Assembly: GCF_030936135.1 (NCBI RefSeq)
Contig: NC_082594.1
Location: forward strand, 21,619,553 to 21,683,552
From: Gavia stellata
Lineage: Eukaryota > Chordata > Aves > Gaviiformes > Gaviidae
DNA length: 64,000 nucleotides
Direction of reading: 5' to 3'
Below the pieces are notes generated by a model. That model was not told the DNA's origin and ran no database searches. It saw only the letters and a program-made list of their open reading frames with translations. This document shows positions 12,501-27,500 of the stretch, piece after piece. The stretch's first letter is position 1; every line of letters starts with the position of its first letter. Position numbers and translations under genes: made by a program.

Positions 12501-15500
12501 AACTGCCCTGTAAGAAAGATAGAGCTTGTCTGTGTAGGATGCAGAGCCTTTTTGAGACCTGATCCAAGACTGTAAAATGAATTTCTCCTGAAGCTAAAGA
12601 GGAAACTCAAAGTTCACCATCTTCTATCCCAGGTGCATGGTGTTTCTTTGATCATTTTTTTCAATTGTGAAACCAAGTGTATTTGAAAATATACGGAAAA
12701 GCCTCCCAACAAAACCCTACCAAAACAAGGCATTCCACTGCACATTACTTCTCTATTGATAGAGCACAAGGAGAAAAACTTTAGTTAATGAATTAACTGA
12801 TAGCGACTGACTCTATATAAAAAGGAGCAGAGTTTCCAAAGTACTACAGCTTAGCCTGCCCCTGAACTGCTCACTGGTCAGAGCAAAGCAACCTTCATAA
12901 TCTACATGTTAATAACTGTTTATGACCCTACGTACATATAATTATTTTTATTACACTATATGTTAAAGTAACAGCCATTTTAAGAATCACTTTATGCATC
13001 ATTTTCAAGCTGTTATCAACTGTGAGCTTAGATTGTTGTCTAGCTTTGCTCCTTCTATTTAAAGCAAATAGTAAAAAATAAAAATAAATCAGCAAGAAGC
13101 AGCTGCTTTCATATGAGCACACTCTTTCTGGTCACTCTTTGGCAAGCTGCCTCTACATTTATTCAGCCAAGTTACAATTTTTATCTCCAACAGGAAGTGC
13201 ATTCAAGTATTTTTGGGAAAAGAAATCAGAAAGGAAGTTATTACGACCCATACTGAACTATGCTAACAGGCATTCTGTTACCAGTAAAATTTCTGCTAAG
13301 GTTACTGCTATTAGCAAGAAAGGTTAATGTTCTGGAGACAAACAGCTAAAATCTGCGTTGGAAACGAACTGGAGCTCCATTTGGCAGGAACAACTGCAGA
13401 AAGTGCCTGAAGACAGGTTTTCTTGTATGCTGTAAGTTGCAGCTTGCTTGCTGCACCAGCTGAACAGACAGGCAGAATTCAATGGGGAGGATGATGCACA
13501 TGGCATACTAACGTCACTAGCAGAACATTGTGCTGCTGTCTCCAAAGCTGGCAAATACATGGAAACATGGTTACAGTACTTCCTAAGGAAGAAAAAACAT
13601 TCAGGTCAGCTAAGCAAGCCAGAGCAAGAATCAAATATCCTGTGGGGATACCCTTTCACTTAAATTGTGAGTTCTGGGCCCCAGCAAGGTGATTCAGACT
13701 GCTTCCAGTAGGTACCTAGGATGCCTATGTCACCAGAGAAAGGCAGACACAAATACAATGCCACTCTCAGGCTCAGCAAGGTACCAACTAGAGCTAACTA
13801 GCAGAAGTCTTGAGCTCAGCTATGAGCTCTTGCTCCTCTCTGGAACTTAGGCTTCCCTGACTAGACTGCATGTTGTATACCTGAATCTCAAGAGGATGAA
13901 CAGCACAGCCTTTTCTAGGGGCAGATGCCTTTGAAAATGCAGGCAAAGGAGATGGAAGAATGGTGGTCTGATGAATCACAACAGAACTTTGCAGAGAACT
14001 ACATACTCCAGCCAAAAAGATTTCTTACCATAGAAACTTGCTTCTAGGGTATCTGAGCTCAAAAAAACAGGTATGGATTGATTTTTGATACTTGCAGTGC
14101 TACAAAAAGTTTTCCCACCTACCCTTGAACTTGAGCACGTAAATTTTCTTAAGCCCTTATATGAAGCTTAAAGGATCTGAATGCACTTCTGGAAGGGCAG
14201 GAGAAGGAAATACCAAAATTTCTATCTGCTACAGACATGCACACCAGAAAACACAATTATTAATCTAAAATATGACTTCCTGAAATCAAAAAGGCATTTT
14301 CACATGACTAGATTAAAAAAAAAAAAAGATTGCTTTTAGTTTAGATGTAGCAAACATCATATTACATTTATGTAGAAAAATAAAGGACACCAGTATATAA
14401 ATCTCACTCTGAACAAACCAGTAACAGCATTAACAAATATATACATGAACTCATCTACAGTGGAAAAGAATATTTTTCTCTGTGCCAAGCTTCCAGTTAG
14501 CTACTTTGACTTAAAAAAAAAAAGTAGTCCCTTTTATTGTAAAAATGAACCTTAAATTATTTTGTTGTTCCTGTAGAATTACGAAACTCTCATGCTTAAA
14601 TGTCCAAAACTGTGAAAGACTGAGAAGTACAAAAATGAACAAAAGAAGTTTGTTCTGCTTTCATTTTGTCTTAAAACGTATTCCAATAACTTAATTCATT
14701 CCGAACATCTGATTGCAAACGCCAAAGCATTTGTATTTATAACAAAGCTCAGGAAAGAATGAAAATTTTCTTATGTACTTCATGTCAGAATGTGAGCTCA
14801 GAAACTTTACAAAGAGAAATCTCAGTACCCTCCTAAAGAAAGTAGAAATATCAAAGAAAACAGTAGTTTCTTTGATGTAAATTCCTGCTTTATATTAAAG
14901 GATAAACTATGTTAAAAAATCCAGACACCTTACTTTTACAGTATGCAGCCTAGCACTGTTTTTAAAAGAAGTAATGTAGCCAAACCATTTTAAAAACCAA
15001 TTTTAAAAAGAAGTTAACTGACACAATGAGGTTTGGTTATTCTTCAAGAACAGCAGGCTTCAAACAAAAAGGCTGTGTCCCTGTGAAGAACAAAGATGTA
15101 GTATGTGATTATAAATAATTATTTCTAAGCTTGTATGACTTCACTGAGTCTAAATAAAATGCAGACTTCTAAAATCACTTTCATTTAAGCTGTATATTTG
15201 GAAGGAAACTAAGACTGGTTTGTGTAGCATGACTTTCATCTATTCTATTAAGAATGCTTTTTATAAACTTGGACATTAGGGATATTTGAGTAAGAATCAC
15301 TGTTCTTCAGAATATGAGCATTCAGACTCTTAACAATTACAAATTAGCTGCTTGGCAAGAATTCTTATCAGTGGCTATTAAATGTAGTCCCTGATATACC
15401 CTGACTTTTTTTTTTTTTAGAAAAATTATTATCCCTTTGACGTCCATAAAAATATAGAACACTAAGTTAACTATCTCTAATAAAACAGATTCTGTCAAAA

Positions 15501-18500
15501 CTTTCAAAGAAACTTGAAAAAATCTTGTTAGTGGAAGATAAAAGTGAGATGAACCCCTCAGGTTAACTTAAAGAGATCAAGACAAGGAAAACACCTTCCA
15601 ATTTTCATTTACATGCCAGACTATGAAATTTAATTCTCTACCTGAAGGGAGACTCTTAACCATGATTTATAGAAAACTCTGGATTTCTTAAAAATAATAA
15701 TAATAATAATAGAAAGCCTTTGTACTCTCATCAACGATAAACTAGCACCTCTATCTCACATTCCTTTTTTCTTTCTGTTAATTGTAATTCATAGAATATT
15801 TTGAGGGAGGTCAGGAGGTAATTTGGAGTATTGGTTTGGTATCGACACTGTACGCAACTTTTAGATTTAACTTTGTTTTCAAATCAACAACAATGTCTTT
15901 GTCCTTCCACAATGTTTTGAATAAAGAAATAATTCTTGACACTTGAATTCTGCTTCACAGTAAGCCTTTTCAATAACTTTCAGGTTTTCCTCCACAAAGC
16001 TTAGTCCACTACCTTAGTAACTGGTAAGTTAAATGGACTTTTTGCACCTACATTAATTGGTTTAATAGAAGGCATGCCTTCCCTTGCTTATAAACTGATA
16101 GTTATAGAAAGTTTTCTTTCTCTATGAGCACTCTGGTTGAAAGTTTTCCTGGTTCTTTTTAAATTTTGCATTATTTTTCCACTTTAGCTTTCAATTTGAA
16201 CAGAGTGACAGTTTTCTCACATACTCCACAAAGAGTCTGGGCTATTTTTCCATATGGTGTTCCCAACAGAGAAAATTCTTTCATAAAAGTAAAAATAATT
16301 TAACAAAAAGCAGCCATAAACAAGTCTGTTTACAAGTAACTTGCAAACCTCAACATTAGTTGCAGCTTTTAGCAACTTGAGAAACATCCAGTCATGTTTA
16401 GGTACCTCAGCATTGAACCTACCCCTCTGAAAAAACAAAAGCACTGCCCACGCTCCCCTGATGCCAGCAGCCTATGTATAGTCCCAAAAAGAAAGGAGAT
16501 GAGTTATTCCTAATTTCTGCTCAGCTGGTTACCCCAAAATCCAAAACGCCTGCAGTCGCTGTGGTGGCTTCTCTTTCCTGCACAGCAGAAAGTGGCTTAT
16601 TTTGGCATTCATTTGTTGATCCCCAAGGCCAGTCTTAGTTATTTCTGCAGTCCCAAAGAGACAGACCAGCACAGTGCAATATCCTGCAAGCACATCCCAG
16701 TTGCAAGTTGAATAAAATCTGTGACATTTTGGCAAAAATCCCAACAGTGAATTACAGCCAGCAAAGTCAGCCCAGCCTGGTAAGCACCAAAGGTTAGGGA
16801 AACAGGAGTCAACACCAAACACACTACGCTCACCACTGACAGTTCTCAAGAACAGTTCTGTGCCTCCATCAGAAGTGGCTTAAGCACAGTCAATCCCACC
16901 TTCAAGGCAAAGAGTTGACCTCGAAAGGTCTCCTCCAGTGTTTTTTATGACCCAGAAGAAGTCAGCAAGGCTACTACATCTTTGCAAGATCAGGGCCTTG
17001 AGAATTATTTATAACTGCAGCTGCACTTACTGAGAAGTAATGGGTTTTAATTAATAGTATGGTACTTGCCTGCACTAAAACTCAACAGTATTATTTTTAT
17101 AATACACATATTAGGCATCTTCTTACTTGTTAGAAGCTGAAGCATGTTCTAGCATTCACTGTTTTATTACCCTTAGCCTGCCAAAATTCTTGAGGTTCTC
17201 CTAATTACTCTATCTTCTTTTAAGATACTACTAGCATGAATTTCAGACTTTTGTCTCCAGTTTCTCTTAAATCTACATTTATATTGACAACTATTTTCTC
17301 TGCCACTTAAACTATAGCTACAAAAACATTACACTGTCAAAAGTGTGGGTTTAAAGCCAGAGAGGCTACTTAACATAATTTAAAAAAAAAAAAAAAAAAA
17401 GAAGTAGTAAAATATCCTGTTACCATCAGTGGGAGACTTACACTTCTGAAGTAGGATCAAGTTTCCAGGGAAAAGACTTGGTGAAAGCTGACAGAAACAA
17501 AATTATTGTGGCCAAATTTACAGAAAGAAAAATGTACTCTGTGACTTAAGTCTGGAGCTCCTCCTGCTGTTCAACTTACAAAACAGCAGAAATGGTCACT
17601 AACAACTGTAGAAGCAAAGAGTGAAAATAAAGGCAATCTGATATGACAGCAAATGCCATTAAAATTCAGTAGTCCAAACGCATTTGTATATCCTACTTCT
17701 TCAGATGTAAATATCCAGCTCTTAAAACTGATTATGAGGAATCTAACAAAGGATTTGTTTCCTTAATCCTGTTCTAATATAGAATAAACATATATTTAGA
17801 ATATAAAATACATTTAAAATACACAACATACAGATATAAAACAGACACATTAAAAATATGTCATGAGTTTCAGTGTCATTTGAGACAAATTGATGTAGCT
17901 GGTCAAAATCTGGAAAACTAAAGAGCAAGTAAAAGATCATTATCAGGATCATTTTGTCTAATGTTTGCTCACAACACTTCTGTTTGCAAATATGGTCATA
18001 TAGACCAAAACAGGAAACAGTAAACCTTTTTTAACAGACACAGACACTGTTCCATCTAATATTTCTTGCACCCCTTAGTGGTACATGTACGACATAACAG
18101 AATGTTGCTAAGTTACTTAATCAAGAACTAAACCCCTGTGGTCTCTTTATACCTAGGTTTGTAAAGATAATCTGCATCTTATGTACTAGACAGTATCTAG
18201 GAAACTATGGTTCTGTATGTCAGCTGGGGCCACAGTGACAATAGTAGTCCAAAAGAAATACTCAAAAGCATACATTTGCTTCCCTTTCAAAAACAAACAT
18301 TCTACTAAGCAGAAAAAATTCCTAACAATACAGAAATCCACCACACAAACTACTACTGAGTCCCAAAACACGACAGACAAAAAAAATGTAAGCCATGCTC
18401 TGCACACAGCGCTATTACAACTATGACCATGGCATTTCTGTAAAAGACATAAAGCTAAAAGTAAATTTCCTCCAAAAAAGAGAAACCCTTGAAGAACAAA

Positions 18501-21500
18501 ATAATTACTCTACTAAACAAAGAATACTAAGAATGGGAGAAATGCATAATAGGTAAACATACCTTGTTTGAAAACATATTTTGTCATTCCATGATGCAAA
18601 AACAAAATAAAAATGATACAATAAGTAAAAATTAAATTAAATCATTTATTTCTATTATAAATAAATAAAATGAAACACAATACAATTAAAAAAGATTAAC
18701 AGAAAGTAAGAAAGCATATATTATTTTCACAAGGGAAAAAAAACCCAAACCAAGGAAAACAACATCACTTTTCCTTAGAGGCATAATTGAATACTACAAG
18801 ATAATTGTCTCAGTTAGAAAGAGAGTAACAACAAATAGCCAAAAGTCAAACTCCTGCCAGTGCGAAGCTTTGTGACAGATATGGTTCTCATCTTCCAGTC
18901 ACAAGAGTGTTGACCTGAACATACCACAGCATCCAAGGGGCATTCAAGAAAGGATGTGGTCAAACAGAGGTAAGTACAAATACAAGATAAAGGATAGTGG
19001 ATTCACATTTATATAGATAATAAGTGGCAAATAGAACATCTTTAGGACACAAGGTATATTCCTGTCCTCTGGCTGTTGTATGAATACTCTCAGACTCCTG
19101 CCTAGTTTCAGTCATAACACACAGCCACTGACACTATGCAGGGGAGAAGTGAGTTTTCCTTTTCAGGGATGATTACCCAGTATCCAGTACCCTGTTAAAT
19201 ACCTACAGTATGGGCAGAATGAACATAAAGCATTGTTAAGTCACTGCCAGATCAAAAACTTTTCCCAAAGACAGACCACTATACAGAAAACAGGACAGTG
19301 AAAGACCTAAGCCCTTGGTTTTTAGCGAAACACTGCTGCACACGATGGAGAGGGAAACTACTTTTCCTTCCCTGTCTTGTAGATGCTTGTATACCTGCCA
19401 GAAAAAAATACTCCTGCCCAACCTGGGGGGAGAAAAAGATTGGGCCCCAATCCTGCATTGTAATCAGGGAGGCCCTACTTAGGTTCAGGAGAGTCTTCAC
19501 ACTGATCCAGCTGCCAGACTTGGTGCCTGAATAAACAAAAAATAGCAAAGATAACAGTGCCAATGTCTTGATCTGTTTTACCTGCAGCTCTCCCTTCATA
19601 AAGCTACCATGCAATTCTTAAAAAAACTTTATTGGGTCTTTTACAAAGCCCCACAAGAAAAGGAAATATTTTTCTTCCTAATGCCAAAAAGGAGCACAAT
19701 AATCTATTTGTGATCATCAGCCACCCAATTACAATATGGTTAGCTTCATGAGATGATCCAAGAAGGACAACCAGACAGTATCAGAAAACACTCCTCCAGG
19801 AGGAGAAAGAAACAAACACAGAGCCTTCTACACCTAATGCTCTAACCCTTATGGGACACACTAATTCTGAAACAGGGAAAGCAGACACTCTAGGAAATGT
19901 AGAAAATAAATAGCATACATAGACAATAAATTTCATCAACATTTGACAGTACTGTTAAGCACTATGTATCAGAATGTAATTCTTGCTGTTTTGAAGACAC
20001 TATGCAGGCAAGGTAAAGGAGATCTGTAAGCTACAAGATAGTATCTTGAACGAGTATGACAGTGCTCTTCCACAGACTGCTACTGATCACTGCTAAGGTG
20101 ATATTTGGAACTAGATGGACCTTGACTCTCCTCCAGTATAACCACTACTTCATTAGCACTTTTACAGAAGCGTGTCTGCTACCTGTCCGGTTTAAAACAA
20201 AAGCAGTCGCTCCTAGGCCGTGCCACAAACAAGCAATCCACGCATACACTGTGGAGTGCTGTGTGCTCTGGCATCAGCTACCGGGAACAGACCCAGCAGC
20301 TGGACATCCCTCTCCCTCCCCTGCACGGCAAGTTCTGCGCACCCAGGACACAAACGTTGCTGCGCATACATAGCTCAGTTCTCATCTGAGCATGCAGTAG
20401 CTTAAGGTGTTCAAGGAATGTGTGGACAAGGCATTGTAGGACATGGTTTAATGGGCATGGTGGTGTTAGTTGATGGTTGGATTTGATGATCTTACAGGTC
20501 TTTTCCATCTTTAGTGATTCTGTGATTTAAGACAAGGCCAGTATTAGAGCTGCTGCTCATAAAACTACTGCCTCAGTAACAAAGTACAAGAAAGCAGCAG
20601 AACAGCCAGGCCAACTGCTAGCAATCCTTCCATGCCATGTCTGTACTACCATAGCTTTCTGATCCAGTCTAAGTTGGTTTAAAAACCAAAAACATACAAA
20701 TCTGCAGTGAAGGAAGATTTTTCCTCCCCCTCTTGTGAAAGAAGCACAACTTTAAATTATCTTTTCCAACACAAACCTAAAAGGTCACTGCTGCTGATGT
20801 AATAAAGGCAACATGCAGGGCTGGCATCTCATTATGTGCAAAGGTCTTGTGCACTATTTAAGTCTGTATAGAGTATTTATTTCCCAGTGTTTGCAGGAGA
20901 GACGAGAATGAATTCTATCCTTAAGCAGCGAAGATCTACTCAAGTTGCTATTTCAAGTCTGTAGAAGGGATTATAGGTGCTTGTTCAGTAAGAAGTACTA
21001 TACAGTTAAAATATGAAGAGGAGTTGGGTTGTATTCAGTGATCAAAATTTATTTTTAAACATTACTGCTGCTCAGCTAAGAGCTAAAAGCAAAAGAAGAA
21101 TAAGGATTTTCTAGCTGTTCTGAAACCGTTTCATCTTCTTATATCTTCAAAGAGGGCTAATACTTCCCCGTAAAACAGAGGAGCCAAAAACTTCTACAGG
21201 CATTCCAGCACTAACTGTTACAAACAACCGCCCCACCAGATACTCCTTACTTTTTCATACTGAAGTACATCTTCAAAGAAGGAAATCCTGTTTACATTGA
21301 GGACTTTCTTTATCCTTATTGCAAGGAATGAAACAAAGACACTCATTTACATTACAATCATGAACATAAGGAGCTTACCTCTCAGCCCGAACTACGCCAC
21401 TGTAGTAAGGGTGATCCCATGGCATCAGCTTCTGAAAGAGAATTCCAGCTTATAGTTACAATAATGGACAACAAGTGAACCCAAAGTAAAATTTTTGTTT

Positions 21501-24500
21501 CCTTTGAATATTGTTGCAGTTTTGACAAGTCACAGAACTTTAAAACATAATGGGAAACATTCAGTGCTAAAAAAAATCATCAGAAATAGCATATATATCC
21601 TAACTTGAAACCTTTTTTTTAACGTTTGCCTGAAGATGGTACTTCTTACTCAAATATATACTGGGACTGCATACCAGATTTCAAGAAACACACTCAATTC
21701 AAATAAAGAGATAAACCTAGTTATGTACAGAATTAGGATACATACTATACAGTATCCAAACTGGACATGCATCTAACCTAAAGTACAGCCTTTATTTTTC
21801 AAATGAGTCTATTAATTAATTAAAAAAAAAAAAAAGTAATATTCACTTTTACCACTTTGTGTTTTGGTTATCTCAGAATCATTTTGTATAAACCAACAGC
21901 TATCTCGCACTCAATGCTTGGTTTTAATACAAATAGCAGCTAAGCAGTCAAAAAGCATTTGAAGCCAGAAGACAGACGTTTCTCTAATTATATTACCTGT
22001 TGTACACTAACATAGAGTTAATTTTTCTTGTAGAACAAGGTTAGCTTATACTATATTTTTAAAAAGAAACAACAGAAAAGCACACTAGAAAATTTAACTT
22101 ACTGAATTCTGGGGGTTGAGCTTCATTTTCATCTTTGTCATCATTTCAAAATCTTTTTGAGTTCTGAAAAATATTTTTACGATGGAAGTGTTAATGAAAG
22201 ATTTTTGAGCAATGGAATACAGTACACAATAATACTCCGTCCTAAGAAAATGCCCATCATCAGAGATTGACAGTACTTTGTAAAATGGCAGGCCCACATG
22301 CTATGGTAAAAGAACTTTTCCATTCTGCTTCTGTCATTCAGGTACCTTCAAATCAAGTCCCTCTTACACTGGTTGTACACCTCCAAAGCATTTTCTTTCT
22401 TACAGTACACCCCATTTATACACAGTGATGAAACTGGTTTGTGCTGTGTGGAACCAAGGGAGGCAAGAAGGACAAACAGGGGGATTTCCTTATAGATGTA
22501 AAATATATGGAGTCATGCGTATGGGGAGAAGACCAGTAGAGGTGTTCTTCAACACTTAAACTTGGCCTTCTTGTTTGCTGTTGCCTGCATTTCTTGGCAC
22601 ATCACTTGATGCATTCAGTCCTGGGTGTTCTCTGATCATAGACACAGAATTTATTCCAAGCCAATAGCTCCCCTCGAAACTCTGAGAAAGTCTTGCTTTT
22701 TGTTTCATCAGAGCATATAATAAACAGCACTGACTGACTTATTAGTGCAGAAGTCCCTCTATTCTTCAAATAAAAGAGTATGGTTAGAAAAATAACTTAG
22801 TGAAAAAGACATACCTTTTAGACAACTGGTCAGAAAGCTTCTCCAGAAACTGTCTTACTGTCTCTGGAAGTAAAATGGGGGAAAAAAAAAAAATAAGTGA
22901 TTTCTTCCCTTAAAAGATGTTAAGTTTACATCAAAACATTCCAAACAAAGCAAGCTCCCTTAGAACAACAAAGTTCTTTTTAGAACAACAAACTACTCCA
23001 TTGACCACTGTGCCATCATTTCAAGAGAATTTAGTACCACATTTACTTTGTTACATGCTGGGATAATGGCAACTTCATAATCTAAGGAGGATTGATTCTG
23101 AGCAAAAACACTGGTTCCTACTCAGTGAGTATTGCCATTTATAGAAAGCATGAGTATTACATATAGCAAAATGTAACCACAATAAGATAACTTCACTGGA
23201 AGAAGTAGGTGTAAACTTAGCAAAAGAAACTAACAACTTTTGACCTCACACCTAACACAGTGCACTTGATTTCTCAGCATGTCCTTCCACACATGCCTTA
23301 TACCTGGATTTTTGGCCATTGTTCCCTGAAGAGCCCTGTGTGCAAAGGTGTCGTACCCAACCAACCGTGCCAGACTGTTTCGGCTAGCAAGCAATTCTTC
23401 TAAACGGCTCAACTGCTCAGCATTTGGGTAAAGAAAAATCTTGTAAGCAGCTTCTCGTACCTAATTAAAAAAAAAATAAAAAAGGTCACATTACTACAGT
23501 GCAATTTTTAAGGGAAACAAGTGATGCAGTTGAAGATCTGGCATTACAGCTGTATTTCACTGATATTGTTGGGAAAAGGCCTAAAGCCTTTTAACAATAG
23601 TAATTACGACTGCCTGACAATTATGGCTCTCTTATCCATTAAAGGTGGAATGAGGAAATGCAATGAGACAACCTAACAGATCAAGACTGCCAAAAAGGGT
23701 CCTGTTCTCTACTCCTGTCAATAGACCCCTCTCTGCTCATTGCCTCCCCGCTTCTGCCAAAATCTGTGCTTCTCAGACCACTCTGTGGGCTGCCTTAATT
23801 CACGAAAACTTCTGAAAATAAACCCAAAATAAAGCCAGATTGGTCTCTGCATGTCAGTTAAGCTGGCTTATGGAAGGATCTGATAAGAACCAGAGGCAGG
23901 GTCAGGGGAGAGAAAAAAAGAAGAAGAGAAAAGCCTTATTTCTTTTGAAGTAGCAAGCTATTAGTCTGCCCATCTGCCCACAGACAGTCAGTCTTTCTCC
24001 TATTTCTGGTTTGTTTTGTTTTTTTCATAACTCTCAAAAAAAAAAAAAAATCACCTCAAGCCTCAGAAAATTTGGTAAAATGCTTTTTATGTTTCACAAA
24101 CCAATTGAAGATAATCTTTATTTTGTACATATGGAATAGGCTTAAGAAATCCAGCAACAACTTATGCTTGTCTTCATTTGAAATAAGCTTCTCTCTTGGA
24201 TAATATAGTCAACAAGAATGCAAGTATTCGGTTTATAAAAAATATGACTATAATAATTTAACAAGTCATTTCGTACCTGTTCTGTTCCACCAGGCTTTTA
24301 TTTTATAAAAAGCAAATAAAATAAGTGAGATGATTCCCCTTCTTTGAACAGTTCAGCAGTGTGTCTTTGCAGCAAAGGCCAGCAGCATACTGAGCTCTAT
24401 TAGAAAGAGTACAGCCATCCGGTCCACGGATGTGATTGCTTCCCTCTACTTCATACTGTTCAGACTACCTTCGGAGTACAATGTCCAGATTTGGGTTCCG

Positions 24501-27500
24501 CGGGACAAGAAAGACACTGACATACTGGAGTGGGTCCAGCGTAGGGCCACCAAGACGTTTAGGGGCTGGAGCACATAACACAGAATGGAGGCTGAGAGAG
24601 CTGGGTTTGTCCAGCCTAAAGAAGAAAAAGCTCAAAGGAGATCTTAATCTTTATCTACTTAGCAGCAGGGCATAGAGAACATGCAGCCAGAATGTTCCTG
24701 GAGGTGCAGAGCAAGAGGAGGAGATGTAATGGACACAGGCTGGAAGATGAAAAATTCCAATTTGATCTCAGGGAAAAAAAATAGTGAGGGTGGTCAAACA
24801 GGCTGTCTAGAGAACTAATGGAATCTCCATCCTTGGCAAGTGTTCAAAACTCAACTGGACATATCACTGAGAAACCTGATCCACTTGATCCTGCTCCGAA
24901 CAGGATCAGACTCAAACTGACAAGCTCCAGAGGTCCCTTCCAACCTAAATTATATGATTTCCAAAGAGCCTCTCCAAAGATCTGACTGAGAGAACTGCAT
25001 TCTTTAATCGATATATTACTCATAGCTTCAGTAGCAATTCTACTGATCATACTATTTTCAGGACAAGAGTCTATAGATGACATGCAATGAGTATTATACC
25101 TTTATTTAGAACCTATCATTGCCATAATTTAATTAATTTTTATTTCTTACAGAAAATAAACATTACAGCTTGGGTTCTACCACAGTAAGCTCTTCTCTTT
25201 TTTGTGACAAACAAGATTTCAAAGTCACCTCGATTATTTAACTATATAGTAAGTGAAAACAGAACACTGGAGTGTTGTAATTCACTCCTGATCCTAGAGT
25301 CATATCTAAAAGACTAAGGAACCACTGTCACATTTCAAAGAGTCTAAATTAATTTCCAATCTATAAACAAACTCTAAATTAATTCTTTTTAGAAAAGCAT
25401 CATTAGCAATAACTAAAATAAGATTATTCAGGATAATTCAGGTCGGATGGCACCTCAGGAGGTCTCTAATCCAACCTCCTGCACAAAGCAGGGTCAGTTA
25501 CGAGGTAAGACCAAGTTGCACAAAGCTTTTTCTAGTCAGGTCCTGAAACCCTGCACAGACGGGAGAGACAACATGACTTCTCTCTTTCACTGCTTGGGTA
25601 TTGTCATCAGGAAAAAATTCTCCAACTGGCATTTCTCACTTCAACTTATGCCTGTTGCTACTTGTCCTCTTGTCATGCACCACCCTCAAGAGCCTGGCTC
25701 TGTTCTCCATGATATCCTCATAGGTACTGGCAGGCTGCTGTCAGGGTCCTCCCAAAGCCACCTCTGCTACAGGGTGAACAAGCCCAGATCCCTCAGCCTC
25801 TCCTCACAGTGCAAGCACTCCAGTTCCTGGACATCTTGGTGGCTTCCATTGAAGTCAGTCCTAAAGAGTGATGAGTAAAGGGCTACGATCTCTTCCCTCA
25901 GTCTCTGGCTCTGCCACTGTTCAAGCAGTCCAGGATGCTGTTGGCGTTCTTTGCTGCCAGGGTCACTGCTGGCTCATGCTCAACTTGCTGCTCACCAACC
26001 CTCTGGGCCTTTTCCCCAGGTCAGACTCAGCCAGGCAGTCCCAGACTCTACTATTGCCAGGAATTCTCCCTTTCCAGGTGGAGGACTTTGCATTTGTCCT
26101 TCTTGAATTATGTAAGGTACCCATTGGACCATTCCCTCAGCTTCTAGGCCACTCTGACTGTCAGCCCTGCTCTTCAGTGTATCAGTTGTTCCTCTCAATA
26201 TGCTATCACCTGCAAATCTGGTAGACAAGCACTCTGTCACTTCCTCTAGGTCACTGATAAAGATGTTAAACAGAAGAGGTCCTAGGACAGACCCCTGCAA
26301 CACTTCTTTCATTACCAGCCTTCCAGCAGAGTACAACACTTCAATCACTACTCTCTGAGTCTGATCATGAAATGAGGTTTTTTATCTATCTGGTTGTCCA
26401 CCAATCCAGACTGTGATCTCCTAACTTGGATTGCTCCATAACCTTCCTAGGGATCACAGCAAAGCTAAGTTGCCTGTAGTTCCCCAATTTGGGGGATTTT
26501 GGCCTCTCTGAAGGTGGGTGGAACATATTATTTCCACCAGTCATTGAGGTTCTTCCCAGATCTTCACAGCCTACCAAAGACAGCAAGCCTTTGAAGGATA
26601 ATAGCCAGTTCTCTCCGGACCCTTGGATGCAGCCCATCTGGTCCCAAGAACTTCTACATGTTAAGTTCTCTCAAGTAATCCCAAACTGGATCCTCACCTA
26701 CTACTGGTTGTTCTTCTCTCTGAACCCTTTCACTAACCATAGTGGGCTGGGAGAACTTATAGGTGAACCCTGAGGCAAAGAAAGCGATCAGCATCTCAGC
26801 CTTATCTGTGTCTGCCACCACTAAATCACCCACCTTACTCAGCACTGAGCCCACCTTTTCCTTGTCTAGCCTTTTAGTAGTAATGCAGCAGTAGTTGCTC
26901 TTCTTGTTGCCTTCGATGTCCCTTGCAAGTCTCAACTGCAGTTGAGCCTTCCTGACATCATCCCTACATGTACAGGCAGTATTTCTAAATTCCTCCCTTT
27001 TATCTTGTACCTGCTTCCACATCATGTCTGCTACCTTTTGGAGATGAAGGTTTGTCATGAGTTCCCTGCTTGCCAAGCCTGGTTCCTGATACATCTGCTT
27101 GGCTTTCTAAAGATCAGGATGTGCTGATACTGAGTATCTTAGTATCCTCATGTGCTTGGAGGATGCTACCTTTAAAGAACTACCAGCTTTCTTCAGCTCC
27201 TTCATGGCTGCATCCCATGGGATCCCACCTCACAGTTTACTGAATAAGCTGAAGTCTGCTTGCCTGAAATCCAGGGTCTGTATTCTGCCCCTCTTCTTCC
27301 TCAATCCATTCAGGATCTCCACCTCCATTATTTCATACCTGCTGCAGCCAAGGCTGCCATTGATTATTATGTTCTAAAACAGTTCTTCTTTGTTAGTCAT
27401 AGCATCATAATCATAGCCATACGCATTTGCCTTAATAACAAGTAAAATAACTAATAGCATTTTCGTTAGAGTATTCCAAAGCGAACTCGGGGAATACACA

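Larger units (their letters stand above)
5775..21378 (-). other. MIPEP intron 10 (15.6 kb)
   Basis: This is by far the largest intron in the window. It holds a degraded plus-strand CR1 copy (9160-10337), a short CR1 3' fragment (20403-20526), an (AAT)n microsatellite (about 15692-15710) and a 19-base A run (17382-17400). The rest is AT-rich unique sequence in which no conserved exon was recognised. Open frames of 60-120 codons here, such as 6535-6897, have no family signature. Confidence 0.85.
21432..23303 (-). other. MIPEP introns 9, 8 and 7 (21432-22102, 22164-22814, 22864-23303)
   Basis: Three short introns between closely spaced exons. They are AT-rich and contain small homopolymer A runs. 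No repeats or other genes were recognised in them. Confidence 0.85.

Noticed and set aside
25447-26773. Several plus-strand open frames (70-143 codons)
   Set aside because: They are antisense to the minus-strand CR1 element and reflect its sequence, not genes.
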